Below are positions 31,078-42,657 of a DNA stretch of 64,000 nt, piece after piece. Positions within the stretch are counted from its first letter, which is position 1. Each line of letters starts with the position of its first letter. Source of the DNA: Triticum aestivum (lineage: Eukaryota; Streptophyta; Magnoliopsida; Poales; Poaceae). The notes under the pieces were generated by a model, which searched no databases, was not told the origin of the DNA, and saw only the letters and a list, made by a program, of their open reading frames with translations. Location of the stretch: positions 234,047,035 to 234,111,034 of the forward strand of contig NC_057795.1 of assembly GCF_018294505.1 (NCBI RefSeq). The letters are read 5' to 3'. Made by a program: the position numbers and the translations under genes.

Positions 31078-33011
31078 ATGGGCTATCGAGCTCCTTCCGT
31101 TCGACAAAACATACAAACCATGACGAGCCGTTAAATCGCAAGTACTGGCTGACTTCATCGTCGAATGGATAGAAGCCGAACTCCCTAAAGAGTACGACGC
31201 GTACTCCAATTGGATCATGCACTTCAACGGCTCTAAAATGCTGGCCGGATTGGGAGCAGGTGTAGTCCTGACATCCCCCACCGGAGACATGGTCCAATAC
31301 ATACTCCAAATATTATACACAGACTCCAACAACGCAGCTGAATACGAGGCTCTGTTGCATGGACTTCGGATGGCAGTCTCTATGGGCATTCAACGCCTAG
31401 AAGTGCGCGGGGACTCAAACCTCGCAATATCACAAATAAACAGAAATTTTGATGCCAAGGATCCAAAAATGGCGTCCTACCGTAATGCCGTCCTCAAAAT
31501 GTCAGCTCGGTTCGAGGGGCTCGAATTCCACCATGTGGCCCAAGAAAACAATCAAGCGGCGGATATCCTCGCCCGCATCGGTGCTAAACGCGACCCTGTC
31601 CAACCTAATATATTCTTGGAAAGGATGTTCAAGCTATCCGTGGTATGGGAAGGGGAGTCCGGCAACACCAGTCCGGCTCCGAATACAACCCTAGATGCCG
31701 AACCATCTGACGTAATCGGGGGCTCTGCCACCGAAATAACACCTTCGGCCCACGAAATCATGGCTGTAATTGCCCCGTGGACCGAGCCTTTCTTGGCCTA
31801 CCTAAATAGGCAGGAGCTCCCCGAGGACCAAAATGAAGCACGTTGTATTGTGCGGCGTTCCAAGGCCTACAAAGTCCATGAGGGAGAACTCTATAAGAAA
31901 AGTGCCACCGGAGTGCTCCAGAGATGCATCTCCGAAGAGGAAGGGCGGCAGCTCTTGGCCGAAATCCATGCCGGACTCGTCGGGCACCACGCTGCGGCTC
32001 GGGCACTTGTCAGCAAAGCCTTCCATGCAGGTTTTTATTGGCCGACAGCCAGGGCAGATGCACAGGACCTTGTCCAACATTGTGTCAGTTGCCAGCTCTT
32101 CGCCAATCAGAGCCATATGCCCCCTACCGCTCTCCAAACAATCCCCATAACTTGTCCCTTCGCGGTCTGGGGGCTGGATATGGTCGGACCTCTTAAAGGG
32201 GGAAGCCATAAGAAAAAATACTTATTGGTCATGGTGGACAAGTTCACCAAATGGATAGAGGCCAAACCAGTTAAAACGGCCGAATCCGGACCAGTGATAG
32301 ACTTCATATCAGGGGTTGTACACAATACGGCGTCCCCCACAACATCATCACTGACAATGGCTCAAACTTCACAGCCGAGGAAGTGAAAACTTGGTGCGGT
32401 AACATGGGCATTAAGCTCGATTACGCCTCCGTCTACCATCCCCAAACAAACGGCCAGGTCGAACGTGCAAATGGTCACATCATGAGCGGCATCAAACCTA
32501 GACTAGTGAGATCCTTGACAGAATCGGACACGCACTGGGTCGAGGAGCTCGACTCCGTACTCTGGGGGCTACGAACCACGCCGATTCGCACGACCGGATA
32601 CACACCATTTTTTATGGTGTATGGTTCAAAAGCAGTACTACCCTGCGACATAATCCACGACTCACCTCGCGTGCGCATGTATGAAGAGAAGGAAGCCGAG
32701 CTAGATCGGCAGGACAACTTAGATGCCCTGGAGGAGGAGCGTGACGTCGTAGAAGCCCATTCCACATTCTATCAGCAGCAGGCTCGAAGGTATCAAAGCA
32801 GAGAAGTGTGGGCCAAAACTTATAACATTGGCGGAACTCGTTCTACGCCTACCGGAGAAGAAGAAGGACAAAGCTCAAACGTAAGTGCGAGGGTCCCTTC
32901 ATTATTGATAAAGTTCTCACCGGAGGAGCGTACCGCATGCGTAATGCATCCGATAACAGACTCGAGCCGAACCCATGGAACGCGGCTAGACTCCGGAGAT
33001 TCTACGCCTAG
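31078..33011 (+). pseudogene. E4 RNase H and integrase
   Basis: RNase H opens MHFNGSKMLAGLGAGVVL, where the first catalytic Asp (usually FDGS) is Asn, followed by NNAAEYEALLHGL, VRGDSNLAISQI and AADILARIGA. Integrase has a zinc-finger region (HAGLVGHHAAARALV...CVSCQLFANQ), WGLDMVGPLKGG (first Asp) and DKFTKWIEAKP. The frame shifts near 32330-32386, in the block with the second Asp, and resumes with HPQTNGQVERANGHI (catalytic Glu). A further shift near 32840 precedes the C-terminal part ending at TAG 33009-33011. Non-functional. Confidence 0.87.
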
Positions 33012-33800
33012 TGCCGAACTCAGTGTTCGTCTTCTTACCCCCGCTCTTATAATTATGTTCCCCCTTTTTTCCTTTCTCGCCCTTTTCCCTTCTTCACACA
33101 AAGTATTCAATACAGTGCGGATGCTCGGATCACTCCGGCCGCACTATGTGTGTTCACCATACCTGGGGGCTTCCTATACGGAAGCTAAATATAATTACTT
33201 TTATGGCTTCCTGCCTATCACATATGCGTTCTTTTTCCATATGTTCCTTTTCTTTACCATTATATGCATCGATATGACTTAAGATATTGCCATGCTGGGT
33301 TGCCTGGCTCTTGTGTTTATGCCCTACGTTCCCGTTAATTCGTCTAGGGCATAAGGGGAGCACCTCTGTGATTGTTACTGCCGGTTCAGCCGAATGTGTA
33401 CCTCAAACTGGGTGAAGCCGAAAGCTAGCATTCTTAAGGGAATATTCGATCGGTGAACAAAAGATGTTTCTTTCGTTTATTACAACGTGAATCCCCAGAT
33501 GTTTTGTATCATGCATTTCTGTTCGCAGTTCGGACATGCACATCGATGCATGCATACCCAGGGAAAGGAACCCCTAACGGAACTATTCTCCCTGGAAGAT
33601 GTTTCTTACTACCCATGTAATATAACATAACTAGTTGGGTACTTCTCTGTTCAAGCACTTATGACCCCTACGCCTGGTTTCCACGCATACCCCGGTTTTG
33701 CATAACTGAGAGGGTATTCGGATACACCCCGGACTGTCGGATCCGGGGGCTGAAGCGAAAAGGTCCGCCATGACAAAAGATTTTTAATCCGGCTAGGGAC
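33012..33800 (+). other. E4 non-coding region after pol
   Basis: No convincing coding sequence on either strand. The open frame through 33282 is the out-of-frame continuation of integrase. Confidence 0.5.
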
Positions 33801-35608
33801 TACATATGTCCATTGAATTACATACTCACTTGGACTGGCTATATTCTTCCTCTATACCATCCAACAGGCTATCTAGCTTGCAATCCTGTTGGGAATACTT
33901 TGCGGCTAACGCTACCTGGTCATACACCAGACTCACAGGAATCTCTTGCCCATCTGGCCCCGCGGGTCCGACTTTGGCCATATGGTTCGGGTCAAGCTTG
34001 GCGTATCACGTCTTCACCATGGCCCAGCTTCCCTGGCACCTTGTCGGCAGGCTGATACCTTCCATAACCGGAAGCGCCACCGTGCTCCTTGGAGCATGTC
34101 CACGAGCTCCCCCATGTCTCCTGGCAGGGAAGCGGATGGCCACAAGGCCTGGGCAATACCCTGCATCACCTGCCGAGCTCGTCCATGCAGTTGAGAGAGA
34201 TCTTGCAACAAATCGCCTGCGGACCCGGGCATCTCCTCTTCAGGACGTCCCGTCAGCATACCTACAGATATAAACTCTTTTAATATGCTTCCTCGTCGAA
34301 CTGTACTGCAGTTTGTTTAGGCACTTACTATAAATGCCGCGACGCAGCCTCATGTTCTCCTTCATGGAGTCCGCAAGCTGAGCTCAAACATCTGCTAATT
34401 CGACGCCCAGCCGGACATTGGCATCTTGGAGATTGTTTTTCTCCTACATAACCTATGTAAGCACACGCTCGCCAGCCTTTAGCTGTCTTTGGAGATGTGA
34501 CTCACTATCTTTTATGATCTCCGGGTTCTCCCCGAGATTGCCTGCAGAATTTTCTGTTAGGCTTATAAAGCAAGCAAACTACTAACTGGTATGTTTCCTT
34601 AAAATTTCCCTATTGAGACAAATGTTACCAGATGAGGCCTTCTGGGATTCCTCTAGTTTGGCAAACGCGGCCCTCAGCTGGGTCTTGCACTCCTCTAGCT
34701 CTTGAGACAAATGGGTATTCTTCTCTACAAGAACCTGTGCATACAATGATCCTTAAATCAGTTGTTCCAACTGTTTCAAGTCTCAGGGGCTACTGCTATA
34801 CATGCTTATCAAATTTTCTTACCCGTATATCTTTCGCATACTAGTCCGTCCCTCGGGCGAGCCCGTCTTGGGCAGCTTGGATGTATGCGTCTCCTGAATT
34901 GAAGGCATTGAATGCCTCTTCGGAAAAGATACCATTGCGAAGTATGACCCGTCGGCGCCGGTGATTCATGGCGCTCTCTACTTCGGAATTTGTGGTGGAG
35001 AGCCTATCCGCATCCTCTGTCGGAGGACAATTCGGCATCGGCCCAGCATTGGCCTCCTCTCTCGAAGCCGGTTCTAGAATCCGGCTAGTAGAGGCGTGAC
35101 CGGCAGGATCTCCGTTATAGTCCGGCGACTACTCTTTCTGTCAGGACACGAAGGACGCTGTTACATTTCAAACACGATAATCATAGAGCAGGTTTTAACT
35201 ATACCTCTGTGATGGCATTTCAACCCTAACCGCCTTCCTCTTGAGCCTGCCTGGCCCGGACGCCCTTTGCTGACGAGCCCCCAGGGGCTCGGCGCTGCGT
35301 TCCGATGGTCGTCTCTACAAAAATATGATATTTTGTGCATAAGGCATGGTATAAGAAAGGAATCCTCTTCAGAGGATAAGGCTTCAGCATTGCTTACACG
35401 CGATGCAGCGAGCAGTCCAGGATAGTCGGCGATAATAGCCACCAAGGCGCCATTGCAGCTAGCCTGATAAAATGTCCCGTCGACAAGCTCCACAGATATA
35501 TCCGGATCTTCTTCAAGTCCGGGATCGAAGGCCCGGCCGGGGTCCTCTGGCTGCAGATAGGGGCTGTTGAACTCTTCCACGGCCCTCCTCAGTTCCTGCT
35601 CAGAAATA
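33801..35608 (-). pseudogene. E4 antisense gene, downstream part
   Basis: On the minus strand short open stretches follow the antisense ORF upstream (35609-36619). The best is MEEFNSPYLQPEDPGRAFDP...DISVELVDGTFYQASCNGALV at 35580-35161, acidic and Ser/Pro-containing; a Glu- and Arg-containing piece lies at 35038-34841. They may be later exons or frame-shifted parts of one gene. No motif is recognised, and the boundaries are uncertain. Confidence 0.4.
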
Positions 35609-36619
35609 TCAAGGTAAATGATTGTGATGAAGGGCGCCAGAATGGATAGAGTTGGGTAAACAGTAATGTCTTACCCAGCTTGGGGGATTGTACATGGAAA
35701 ATCCATCCCGCGGTTTGATACGAAGAAATTCTTCTTCTTCTCCTTTGTATAAATCAAACAGTATTCTCGCCAGAGCAGTGACAGAGTCCGGACCTTTACG
35801 TCCACAACGGGTGGCATCGTCTTCCCCGTTGAAGTGCCACATGAGCTTCCCCCGATATTGAAGTGGCTGCACCCGCCGCATTATGCATACTGATATAACC
35901 TTGACTATAGTCAGTCCTGATTGGGCCAGTGTCTTTATCCTGCTCATCAGGAAGTGGACTTCTCTGGTATCTTCCTCCTGGGGACTCCGAGGGCGCCAAC
36001 TTCGGCGTTTCTTCAGCGGAGCGTTATTAAACTCCGGGAGGCCCGTCCGGATTGGATCTGGAAGGGGAACGTCATCTACATAAAACCACTCCGAGGGCCA
36101 GCCTTCAGATGCCTTCTTTGGAGTGTCGGACAAGTATCTGGTCTGGGTGACGCGCCATATTTTGGCTCTGCCCACTTGATATATAGATTCCCCCTGATTG
36201 CGAGGGACGAGGCAGAATAACTTCTGCCATAACTTGAAGTGAGCCTCGCAGCCCAGGAATAATTCACAAAGGGCAATGTATCATGCGATGTGTAGCACGG
36301 AGGCGGGGGTGAAGTTGTGCAATTGGAGGCCATAGAACTCTAGGAGCCCGCGAAGATATGGGTGGATTGGAAACCCAACGCCTCTTAGCAAATATGGGAT
36401 GAGGCCTACCCGCTCCCCCTAAGATGGGTTAGGAGATCTCTCCGCTTGCTCCCCGCCATTGTAGGTGGCTAGTCCGGCTCGGACGGGGACCATGAATGCC
36501 GGGGGAAGAAACCCTTGGGTCTGCAACTCAACTAAATGGCTATGGGGGACAGAACATTCTTCCCAATCACCTGGCTTAGAGCTAAGGGAGCGAGAAGAGG
36601 AGCTGCGGCGACCGGCCAT
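35609..36619 (-). pseudogene. E4 antisense ORF, 'putative gypsy type transposon' domain
   Basis: The minus strand reads MAGRRSSSSRSLSSKPGDWE, then after a stop near 36419 the block VGLIPYLLRGVGFPIHPYLR, LLEFYGLQLHNFTPASVLHI, a TGA near 36284, and CELFLGCEAHFKLWQKLFCL. It continues with SEWFYVDDVPLPDP and LPEFNNAPLKKRRSWRP. This is the plant-specific domain listed in Pfam as PF04195 (putative gypsy type transposon), which grass Gypsy elements of the Tat/Retrosat type carry on the strand opposite to pol. Its function is unknown. It is broken by at least two stops and needs a frame change, so it is a relic. Confidence 0.72.
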
Positions 36620-36952
36620 GATGTAATGGTTTTTTCCGGATGTGCTCTCTTGAATGCTTGCTCAAGGGAAGAAGGTGAGATTTGGATCTGAGGATCCCCA
36701 TCTCTTCAAATAGACGGTTTGCCTGCAGGGTCAGGGTGGCAACTGTAAAAATGCTCCGACTCCTCGTATTCGCTCGACACGTGGTGATGGACATTATAGA
36801 AGCACGGAAGCCGAGGGGTACAACATTGATGGGAAGCCGGAAACTGTTCGCTACAATAGATACTCTAGATTCGGAGATGGAACCCACCTTAAAATGCCGA
36901 AGACAATATGCACGCTGGACTCATCGTCATTGAAGCCTGGTTCAGCGGCTAC
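36620..36952 (+). other. E4 region before 3' LTR
   Basis: No gene. Ends with TTCAGCGGCTAC next to the LTR start, a weak polypurine-like context. It may hold the promoter of the antisense gene, but no clear TATA box was found. Confidence 0.4.
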
Positions 36953-37342
36953 TGAGGGAGTCCTGGATTTGGGGGTATCCGGATAGCCGGACTATATACT
37001 TTGGCCGGACTGTTGGACCGTGAAGATACAAGACTCAAGACTTTGTCCCGTGTCTGGATGGGACCCTCCTTTGCGTGGAAGACAAGCTTGGCGATCCGGA
37101 TGTTAGATCTCCTTCTTTGTAACTGACTCTGTGTAACCCTAGCCCCCTCTGGTGTCTATATAAACCGAAGGGTTTAGTCCGCAGAACAACAACCAGAATC
37201 ATCATCATAGGCTAGCTCCTAGGGTTTAGCCTCTATGATCTCGTGGTAGATCTACTCTTGTAATACTCATATCATCAAGATCAATCAAGCAGGAAGTAGG
37301 GTTTTACCTCCATCGAGAGGGCCCGAACCTGGGTAAAACATC
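36953..37342 (+). repeat. E4 3' LTR, truncated (390 of ~473 bp)
   Basis: Starts TGAGGGAGTCCTGGATTTGG and aligns with the 5' LTR up to GGGTAAAACATC. The last ~83 bp, including the CCGACA end, are missing. TATATAAA at 37157-37164. Confidence 0.9.
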
Positions 37343-37372
37343 GTTAGCAGGAAGTAGGGTTTAGCCTCTATG
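37343..37372 (+). other. Filler DNA at deletion junction
   Basis: AGCAGGAAGTAGGGTTT at 37346-37362 copies 37288-37304, and TAGGGTTTAGCCTCTATG at 37355-37372 copies 37220-37237. The two pieces overlap by TAGGGTTT. Both templates lie in the adjacent LTR. After 37372 the sequence belongs to the Copia element. Confidence 0.8.
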
Positions 37373-38600
37373 CCCTGCTACACATTAGCTGAAGTGACGG
37401 TTCAATAACCTCATCAAGTCTCCACGATCCTACCAGTCAATTCTTTCGAGAGAAACTTTTCCTCGAGAAAGGACCTGATTCTAGAAACAATCCCTTTTGC
37501 TTCCGGATCTGAGATAGGAGGTATACCCAACTATTTTTGGGTGTCCTATGAAGATGCATTTATCCGCTTTGGGTTCAAGCTTATCAGCCTGAAACTTTTT
37601 CACATAAGCGTACAGCCCCAAACTCTATAAGAAATGACAGCTTAGGTTTCTCTAAACCATAGTTCATACGGTGTCATCTTAATGGAATTGTGTGGTGCCC
37701 TATTAAAGTGAATGCGGTTGTGTCTAATGCCTAACCCATAAACGATAATGTTAATTCGATAAGAGACATCATGGTATGCACCATATCCAATAGGGTGCAG
37801 TTACGATGTTCGGACACACCATCACACTATGGTGTTCCGGGCGGTATTAGTTGTGAAACAATTTCCACAATGTCTTAATTGTGTGCCAAACTCGTAACAC
37901 AGATATTTATCTCTATGATTATATCATAGACATTTTATCCTCTTGTCACGACGATCTTCAACTTCACTCTGAAATTACTTGAACCTTTCAATAATTCAGA
38001 TTTGTGTTTCATCAAGTAAATATACTAAGAATCTACTCAAATCATCTGTGAAGTAAGAGCATAACGATATTCACTGCGTGCCTCAGCACTCATTGGATTG
38101 CACACATCAAATGTATTACTTCCAACAAGTTGCTCTCTTGTTCCATCTCACTAAAAACAAGGCCTTTCAGTCATCTTGCCCATGTGGTATGATTTGCATG
38201 TCTCAAGTTATTCAAAAACAAGTGAGTCCAAACGATCCATCTGCATGGAGTTCCTTCATGCGTATATACCAATAGACGTGGTTCGCATGTCTCAATCTTT
38301 TCAAAAATGAGTGAGTCCAAAGATCCATCAATATGGAGCTTCTTCATGCGTTTTATACCAATATGACTTAAGTGGCAATGCCACAAGTGTGTGGTACTAT
38401 CATTACTATCTTATATATTTTGGCACGAACATGTGTATCACTACGATCGAGATTCAATAAACCATTCATTTTAGGTGCAAGACCGTTGAAGGTATTATTC
38501 AAATAAACAGAGTAACCATTATTCTCCTTAAATGAATAATTGTATTGCGATAAACATAATCCAATCATGTTTATGCTCAAGCAAACACCAAATAACAATT
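37373..38600 (-). pseudogene. Angela-like pol: GAG-pre-integrase and integrase start, decayed
   Basis: The minus strand encodes LWHCHLSHIGIKRMKKLH-like pre-integrase (38386 leftwards; here MWHCHLSHIGIKRMKKLHID), the usual zinc-binding start of Copia integrase. Upstream at 38598-38390 lie NNTFNGLAPKMNGLLNLD-like sequences of the protease-integrase region. Integrase core traces run to the junction, but the reading frame is lost. An 88-bp segment is tandemly duplicated at about 38251-38350, which also shifts the frame. Confidence 0.75.
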
Positions 38601-38879
38601 ATTTAGGTTTAACACCAATCTCGATGGTAGAGGGAGCAGGCGATGCTTGATCACATCAACCTTGGAAACACTTCCAACACACATCGTCATCTCACCTTTA
38701 GCTAGTCTCTGTTTATTCCGTAGCTCTTTTATTTCGAGTTACTAACACTTAGCAACCGAACCGGTATATTAATACCCTGGTTCTACTAGGAGTACTAGTA
38801 AAGTACACATTTAATACAATGTATATCCAATATACTTCTGTCAACCTTGCCATCCTTCTCATCTACCAAGTATCTAGGG

Positions 38880-39900
38880 TAGTTCTGCTTCAGTGACCGG
38901 TCCCTCATTACAGAAGCACTTAGTCTCGGGTTTGGGTTCAACCCTGGGTTTCTCACTAGAGCAGCAACTGATTTGTTGTCTCATGAAGTATCCCTTCTTG
39001 CCCTTGCCCTTCTTGAAACTAGTGGTTTTACTAACCATCAACAATTGATGCTCCTACTCGATTTCTACTTTTGCGGTGTCAAACATCACGAATTGCTCAA
39101 GGATCATCATGTCTATCCCTGATATGTTATAGTTCATCACGAAGCTCTAATAGCTTGGTGGCAGTGACTATGGAGAACCATAACTATCTCATCTGGAAGA
39201 TTAACTCCCACTCGATTCAAGTGATTGTAGTACTCAGACAATCTGAGCACATGCTCAATGATTGAGCTTTTCTCCCTTAGTTTGCAGGTTAAGAAACTTG
39301 TCGGAGGTCTCATACCTCTTGACGTGGGCACGAGCCTGAAATCCTAAATTCAGCTCTTGGAACATTTCATATGTTCTGCGACATTTCAAAAAATGTCTTT
39401 GCTGCCTCAATTCTAAACCGTTTAACATTACGCACTGAATTATCACATAGTCATCAAAATGTGTATGTCAGATGTTCGCAACATCCACAAACGATGCTCG
39501 AGGTTCAGCACACCGAGCGGTGCATTAAGGACATAAGCCTTCTGTGCAGCAATGAGGACAATCCTCAGTATACGGACCCAGTCCGCATAATTGCTACTAT
39601 CAACTTTCAACTAAAATTTTCTCTAGGAACATATCTTAAACAGTATAACTAAGCGCAAGCTATGACATAATTTGCAAAGTCCTTTTGACTATGTTCATGA
39701 TAATTAAGTTCATCTCATGAACTCCCACTCAGATAGACATCCCTCTAGTCATCTAAGTGATACATGATCCGAGTCAACTAGGCCATGTCCGATCATCACG
39801 TGAGACGGACTAGTCATCATCGGTGAACATCTCCATGTTGATCGTATCTACCATACGACTCATGTTCGACCTTTCGCTCTCTTGTGTTCCGAGGCCATGT
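38880..39900 (-). pseudogene. gag: Angela-like gag, decayed
   Basis: Short minus-strand pieces match BARE/Angela gag: VLRLSEYYNHLNRVGVNLPD with EIVMVLHSH at 39331-39137, and an overlapping upstream piece (YEMFQELNLGFQARAHVKRY) at 39446-39255. A Lys-rich stretch near 39000 (FKKGKGKKGYF on the minus strand) corresponds to the region before the zinc knuckle. Several frameshifts and stops separate the pieces. Confidence 0.7.
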
Positions 39901-40917
39901 CTGTACATGCTAGGCTTGTCAAGTCAACCTAAGTGTTTTGCGTGTGTAAATCTGGCATACACCCGTTGTATGTGAATGTTAGAATCTATCACACCCGATC
40001 ATCACGTGGTGCTTCGAAACAATGAACTTTCGCAACAGTGCACAGTTAGGGGGAACACTTTCTTGAAATTTTAATGAGGGATCATCTTATTTATGCTACC
40101 GTCGTTCTAAGCAAATAAGATGCAAACATGACAAACATCACATGCAAATCATAAAGTGACATGATATGGCCAATATCATCTTGCGCCTTTGATCTCCATC
40201 TTGAGGCACGACATGATCACCTTCATCACCGGCATGACACCATGATCTCCATCATCGTGTCTTCATGAAGTTGTCTCGCCAACTATTACTTCTACAACTA
40301 TGGCTAACGGTTTAGCAATAAAGTAAAGTAATTACATGGCGTTTTCAATGACACGTAGATCATACAACAAATTAAGACAACTCCTATGGCTCCTGCCGGT
40401 TGTCATACTCATCGACATGCAAGTCGTGATTCCTATTACAAGAACATGATCAATCTCATACATCACATATATCATTCATCACATTCTTTTGGCCATATCA
40501 CATCACATAGCATACCCTGCAAAAACAAGTTAGACGTCCTCTAATTGTTGTTGCATGTTTTACGTGGCTGCTATGGGTTTCTAGCAAGAACGTTTCTTAC
40601 CTACACAAAAGTCACAACAGTGATATGCCAATTGCTATTTACCCTTCATAAGGACCCTTTTCATCGAATCCGATCCGACTAAAGTGGGAGAGACTAGCAC
40701 CCGCTAGCCACCTTTATGCAACAAGTGCATGTCAGTCGGTGGAACCTGTCTCACGTTAGCGTACGTGTAAGGTCGGTCTGGGCCGCTTCATCCCACGATG
40801 CCGCCAAATCAAGATAGGACTAGTAACGGTAAGCAAATTGAACAAAACAACGCCCACCACTACTTGTGTTCTACTCGTGCATAGAATCTACGCAATAGAC
40901 CTAGCTCATGATGCCAC
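39901..40917 (-). promoter_or_regulatory. Angela-like leader and primer-binding site
   Basis: Non-coding leader between gag and LTR. Next to the LTR the minus strand reads GTGGCATCATGAGCTAGG, a degenerate form of the TGGTATCAGAGC primer-binding site complementary to initiator Met tRNA. Confidence 0.65.
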
Positions 40918-42657
40918 TGTTGGGGAACGTAGTAGAAATTCAAATTTTCTACGCATCACCAAGATCAATCTATGGAGTAACAAGCAACGAGAGAGAGGGG
41001 AGTGCATCTTCATACCCTTGAAGATCGTGATGCGGAAGCGTTGCAAGAACGCGATCGGTGGAGTCGTTCACTAAGCGATTCAGATCGCGGCCGAATCTGA
41101 TCTAAGCACCGAACAACGGTGCCTCCGCATTCAACACACGTACAGCCCGGGGACATCTCCTCCTTGTTGATCCAGCAAGGGGAGAGGAGAAGTTGAGGGA
41201 GAGCTCTGGCAGCACGACGGCGTGGTGGTGGAGCTTGCAGTTCTCCGGCAGAGCTTCGCCAAGCACTACGGAGGAGGAGGAGGTGTTGGGGAGGGAGAGG
41301 GCTGCGCCAGGGGAAGGGTGAAGCTCCCATGCGCCTCCCCACTATATATAGGGGTGGAGGGGGCTGGTTTCTTGCCCTCCAAGTCCATTGGGGCGTTGGC
41401 AAAGGTGGGAGGAAAGAAATCCCATCATTTCCTTCCCCACCGATTGTTATCCCCCTTTTTTTAGGGATCTTGATCTTATCCCTTCGGGATATGATCTTAT
41501 TCCTTCTAAGGGGGGATCTTGGTGCGCCTTGACCAGGGGTGTGGGGCCTTGCCCCCACTACCCACGTTCATGTGGGTCCCTCCATGTAGGTGGGCCCCAC
41601 TCCAGAACCTTCTAGAACCTTCCTGGTACAATACCGAAAAATCCCGAACATTTTCCGGTGGACAAAATAGGACTTCCCATATATAAATCTTTACCTCCGA
41701 ACCATTCCGGAACTCCTCGTGACGTCCGGGATCTCATCCGGGACTCTGAACAACATTCGGTAACTGCACACTAATTCCCATAACAACTCTAGCGTCACCG
41801 AACCTTAAGTGTGTAGACCCTAAGCGTTCGGGAATCATGCAGACATGACCGAGACAGCTCTCTGGCCAATAACCAACAGCGGGATCTGGATACCCATGTT
41901 GGCTCCCACATGTTCCACGATGATCTCATCGGATGAACCACGATGTCAAGGATTCAAGCAATCCCGTATACAATTCCCTTTGTCAATCGGTATGTTACTT
42001 GCCCGAGATTCGATCGTCGGTATCCCAATACCTCGCTCAATCTCGTTACTGGCAAGTCACTTTACTCGTTCCGTAATGCATGATCCCGTGACTAACTACT
42101 TAGTCACATTGAGCTCATTATGATGATGCATTACCGAGTGGGCCCAGAGATACCTCTCCGTCACACAGAGTGACAAATCCCAGTCTCGATTCATGCCAAC
42201 CCAACAGACACTTTCGGAGATACCCGTAGTGCACCTTTATAGCCACCTAGTTACGTTGTGACGTTTGGCACACCCAAAGCATTCCTACGGTATCCGGGAG
42301 TTGCACAATCTCATGGTCTAAGGAAATGATACTTGACATTAGAAAAGCTTTTAGCAAACGAACTACACGATCTTGTGCTATGCTTAGGATTGGGTCTTGT
42401 CCATCACATCATTCTCCTAATGATGTGATCCCGTTATCAATAACATCCAATGTCCATGGTCAGGAAACCATAACCATCTATTGATCAACGAGCTAGTCAA
42501 CTAGAGGCTCACTAGGGACATGTTGTGGTCTATGTATTCACACATGTATTACGTTTTCCAGTTAATACAATTATAGCATGAACAATAGACAATTATCATG
42601 AACAAGGAAATATAATAATAACCATTTTATTATTGCCTCTAGGGCATATTTCCAACA
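40918..42657 (-). repeat. Angela-like 5' LTR (1740 bp)
   Basis: The plus strand starts TGTTGGGGAACGTAGTAG at 40918 and ends GGCATATTTCCAACA at 42657, with the TGTTGG/CCAACA terminal inverted repeat. A minus-strand TATA-like box lies at 41342-41350 (CTATATATAG type). Length is typical for BARE/Angela LTRs. The next 5 bp GATAG (42658-42662) would be the target duplication; its partner is lost. Confidence 0.93.

Larger units (their letters stand above)
27381..37342 (+). mobile_element. E4: Gypsy retrotransposon with antisense 3' gene, 3' LTR truncated
   Basis: Two related LTRs (27381-27853 and 36953-37342) flank gag, protease, RT, RNase H and integrase on the plus strand, followed by ~3.9 kb that encodes a protein on the opposite strand. 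This layout fits the Tat/Retrosat group of grass Gypsy elements. E4 is inserted in the left CACTA arm. Its 3' LTR lacks about 83 bp, and the sequence then passes through copied filler into a Copia element. E5 at 60687 is the same family. Confidence 0.92.
37373..42657 (-). mobile_element. BARE/Angela-like Copia retrotransposon, 3' part missing
   Basis: On the minus strand: a complete 5' LTR, primer-binding site, leader, gag, GAG-pre-integrase and part of integrase. The element ends at the filler junction near 37372, so RT, RNase H and the 3' LTR are lost. The LTR ends TGTTGGAAATAT and CGTTCCCCAACA are those of the abundant Triticeae BARE-1/WIS/Angela group. Confidence 0.9.

Noticed and set aside
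31758..32209. Minus-strand frames opposite E4 integrase
   Set aside because: Shadows of a well supported integrase frame.
41010..41558. Minus-strand open frame of 182 codons in the Copia LTR
   Set aside because: It lies inside the Angela-like LTR, is Pro/Arg-rich and has no recognised motif; LTRs of this family are not known to code for a protein here.
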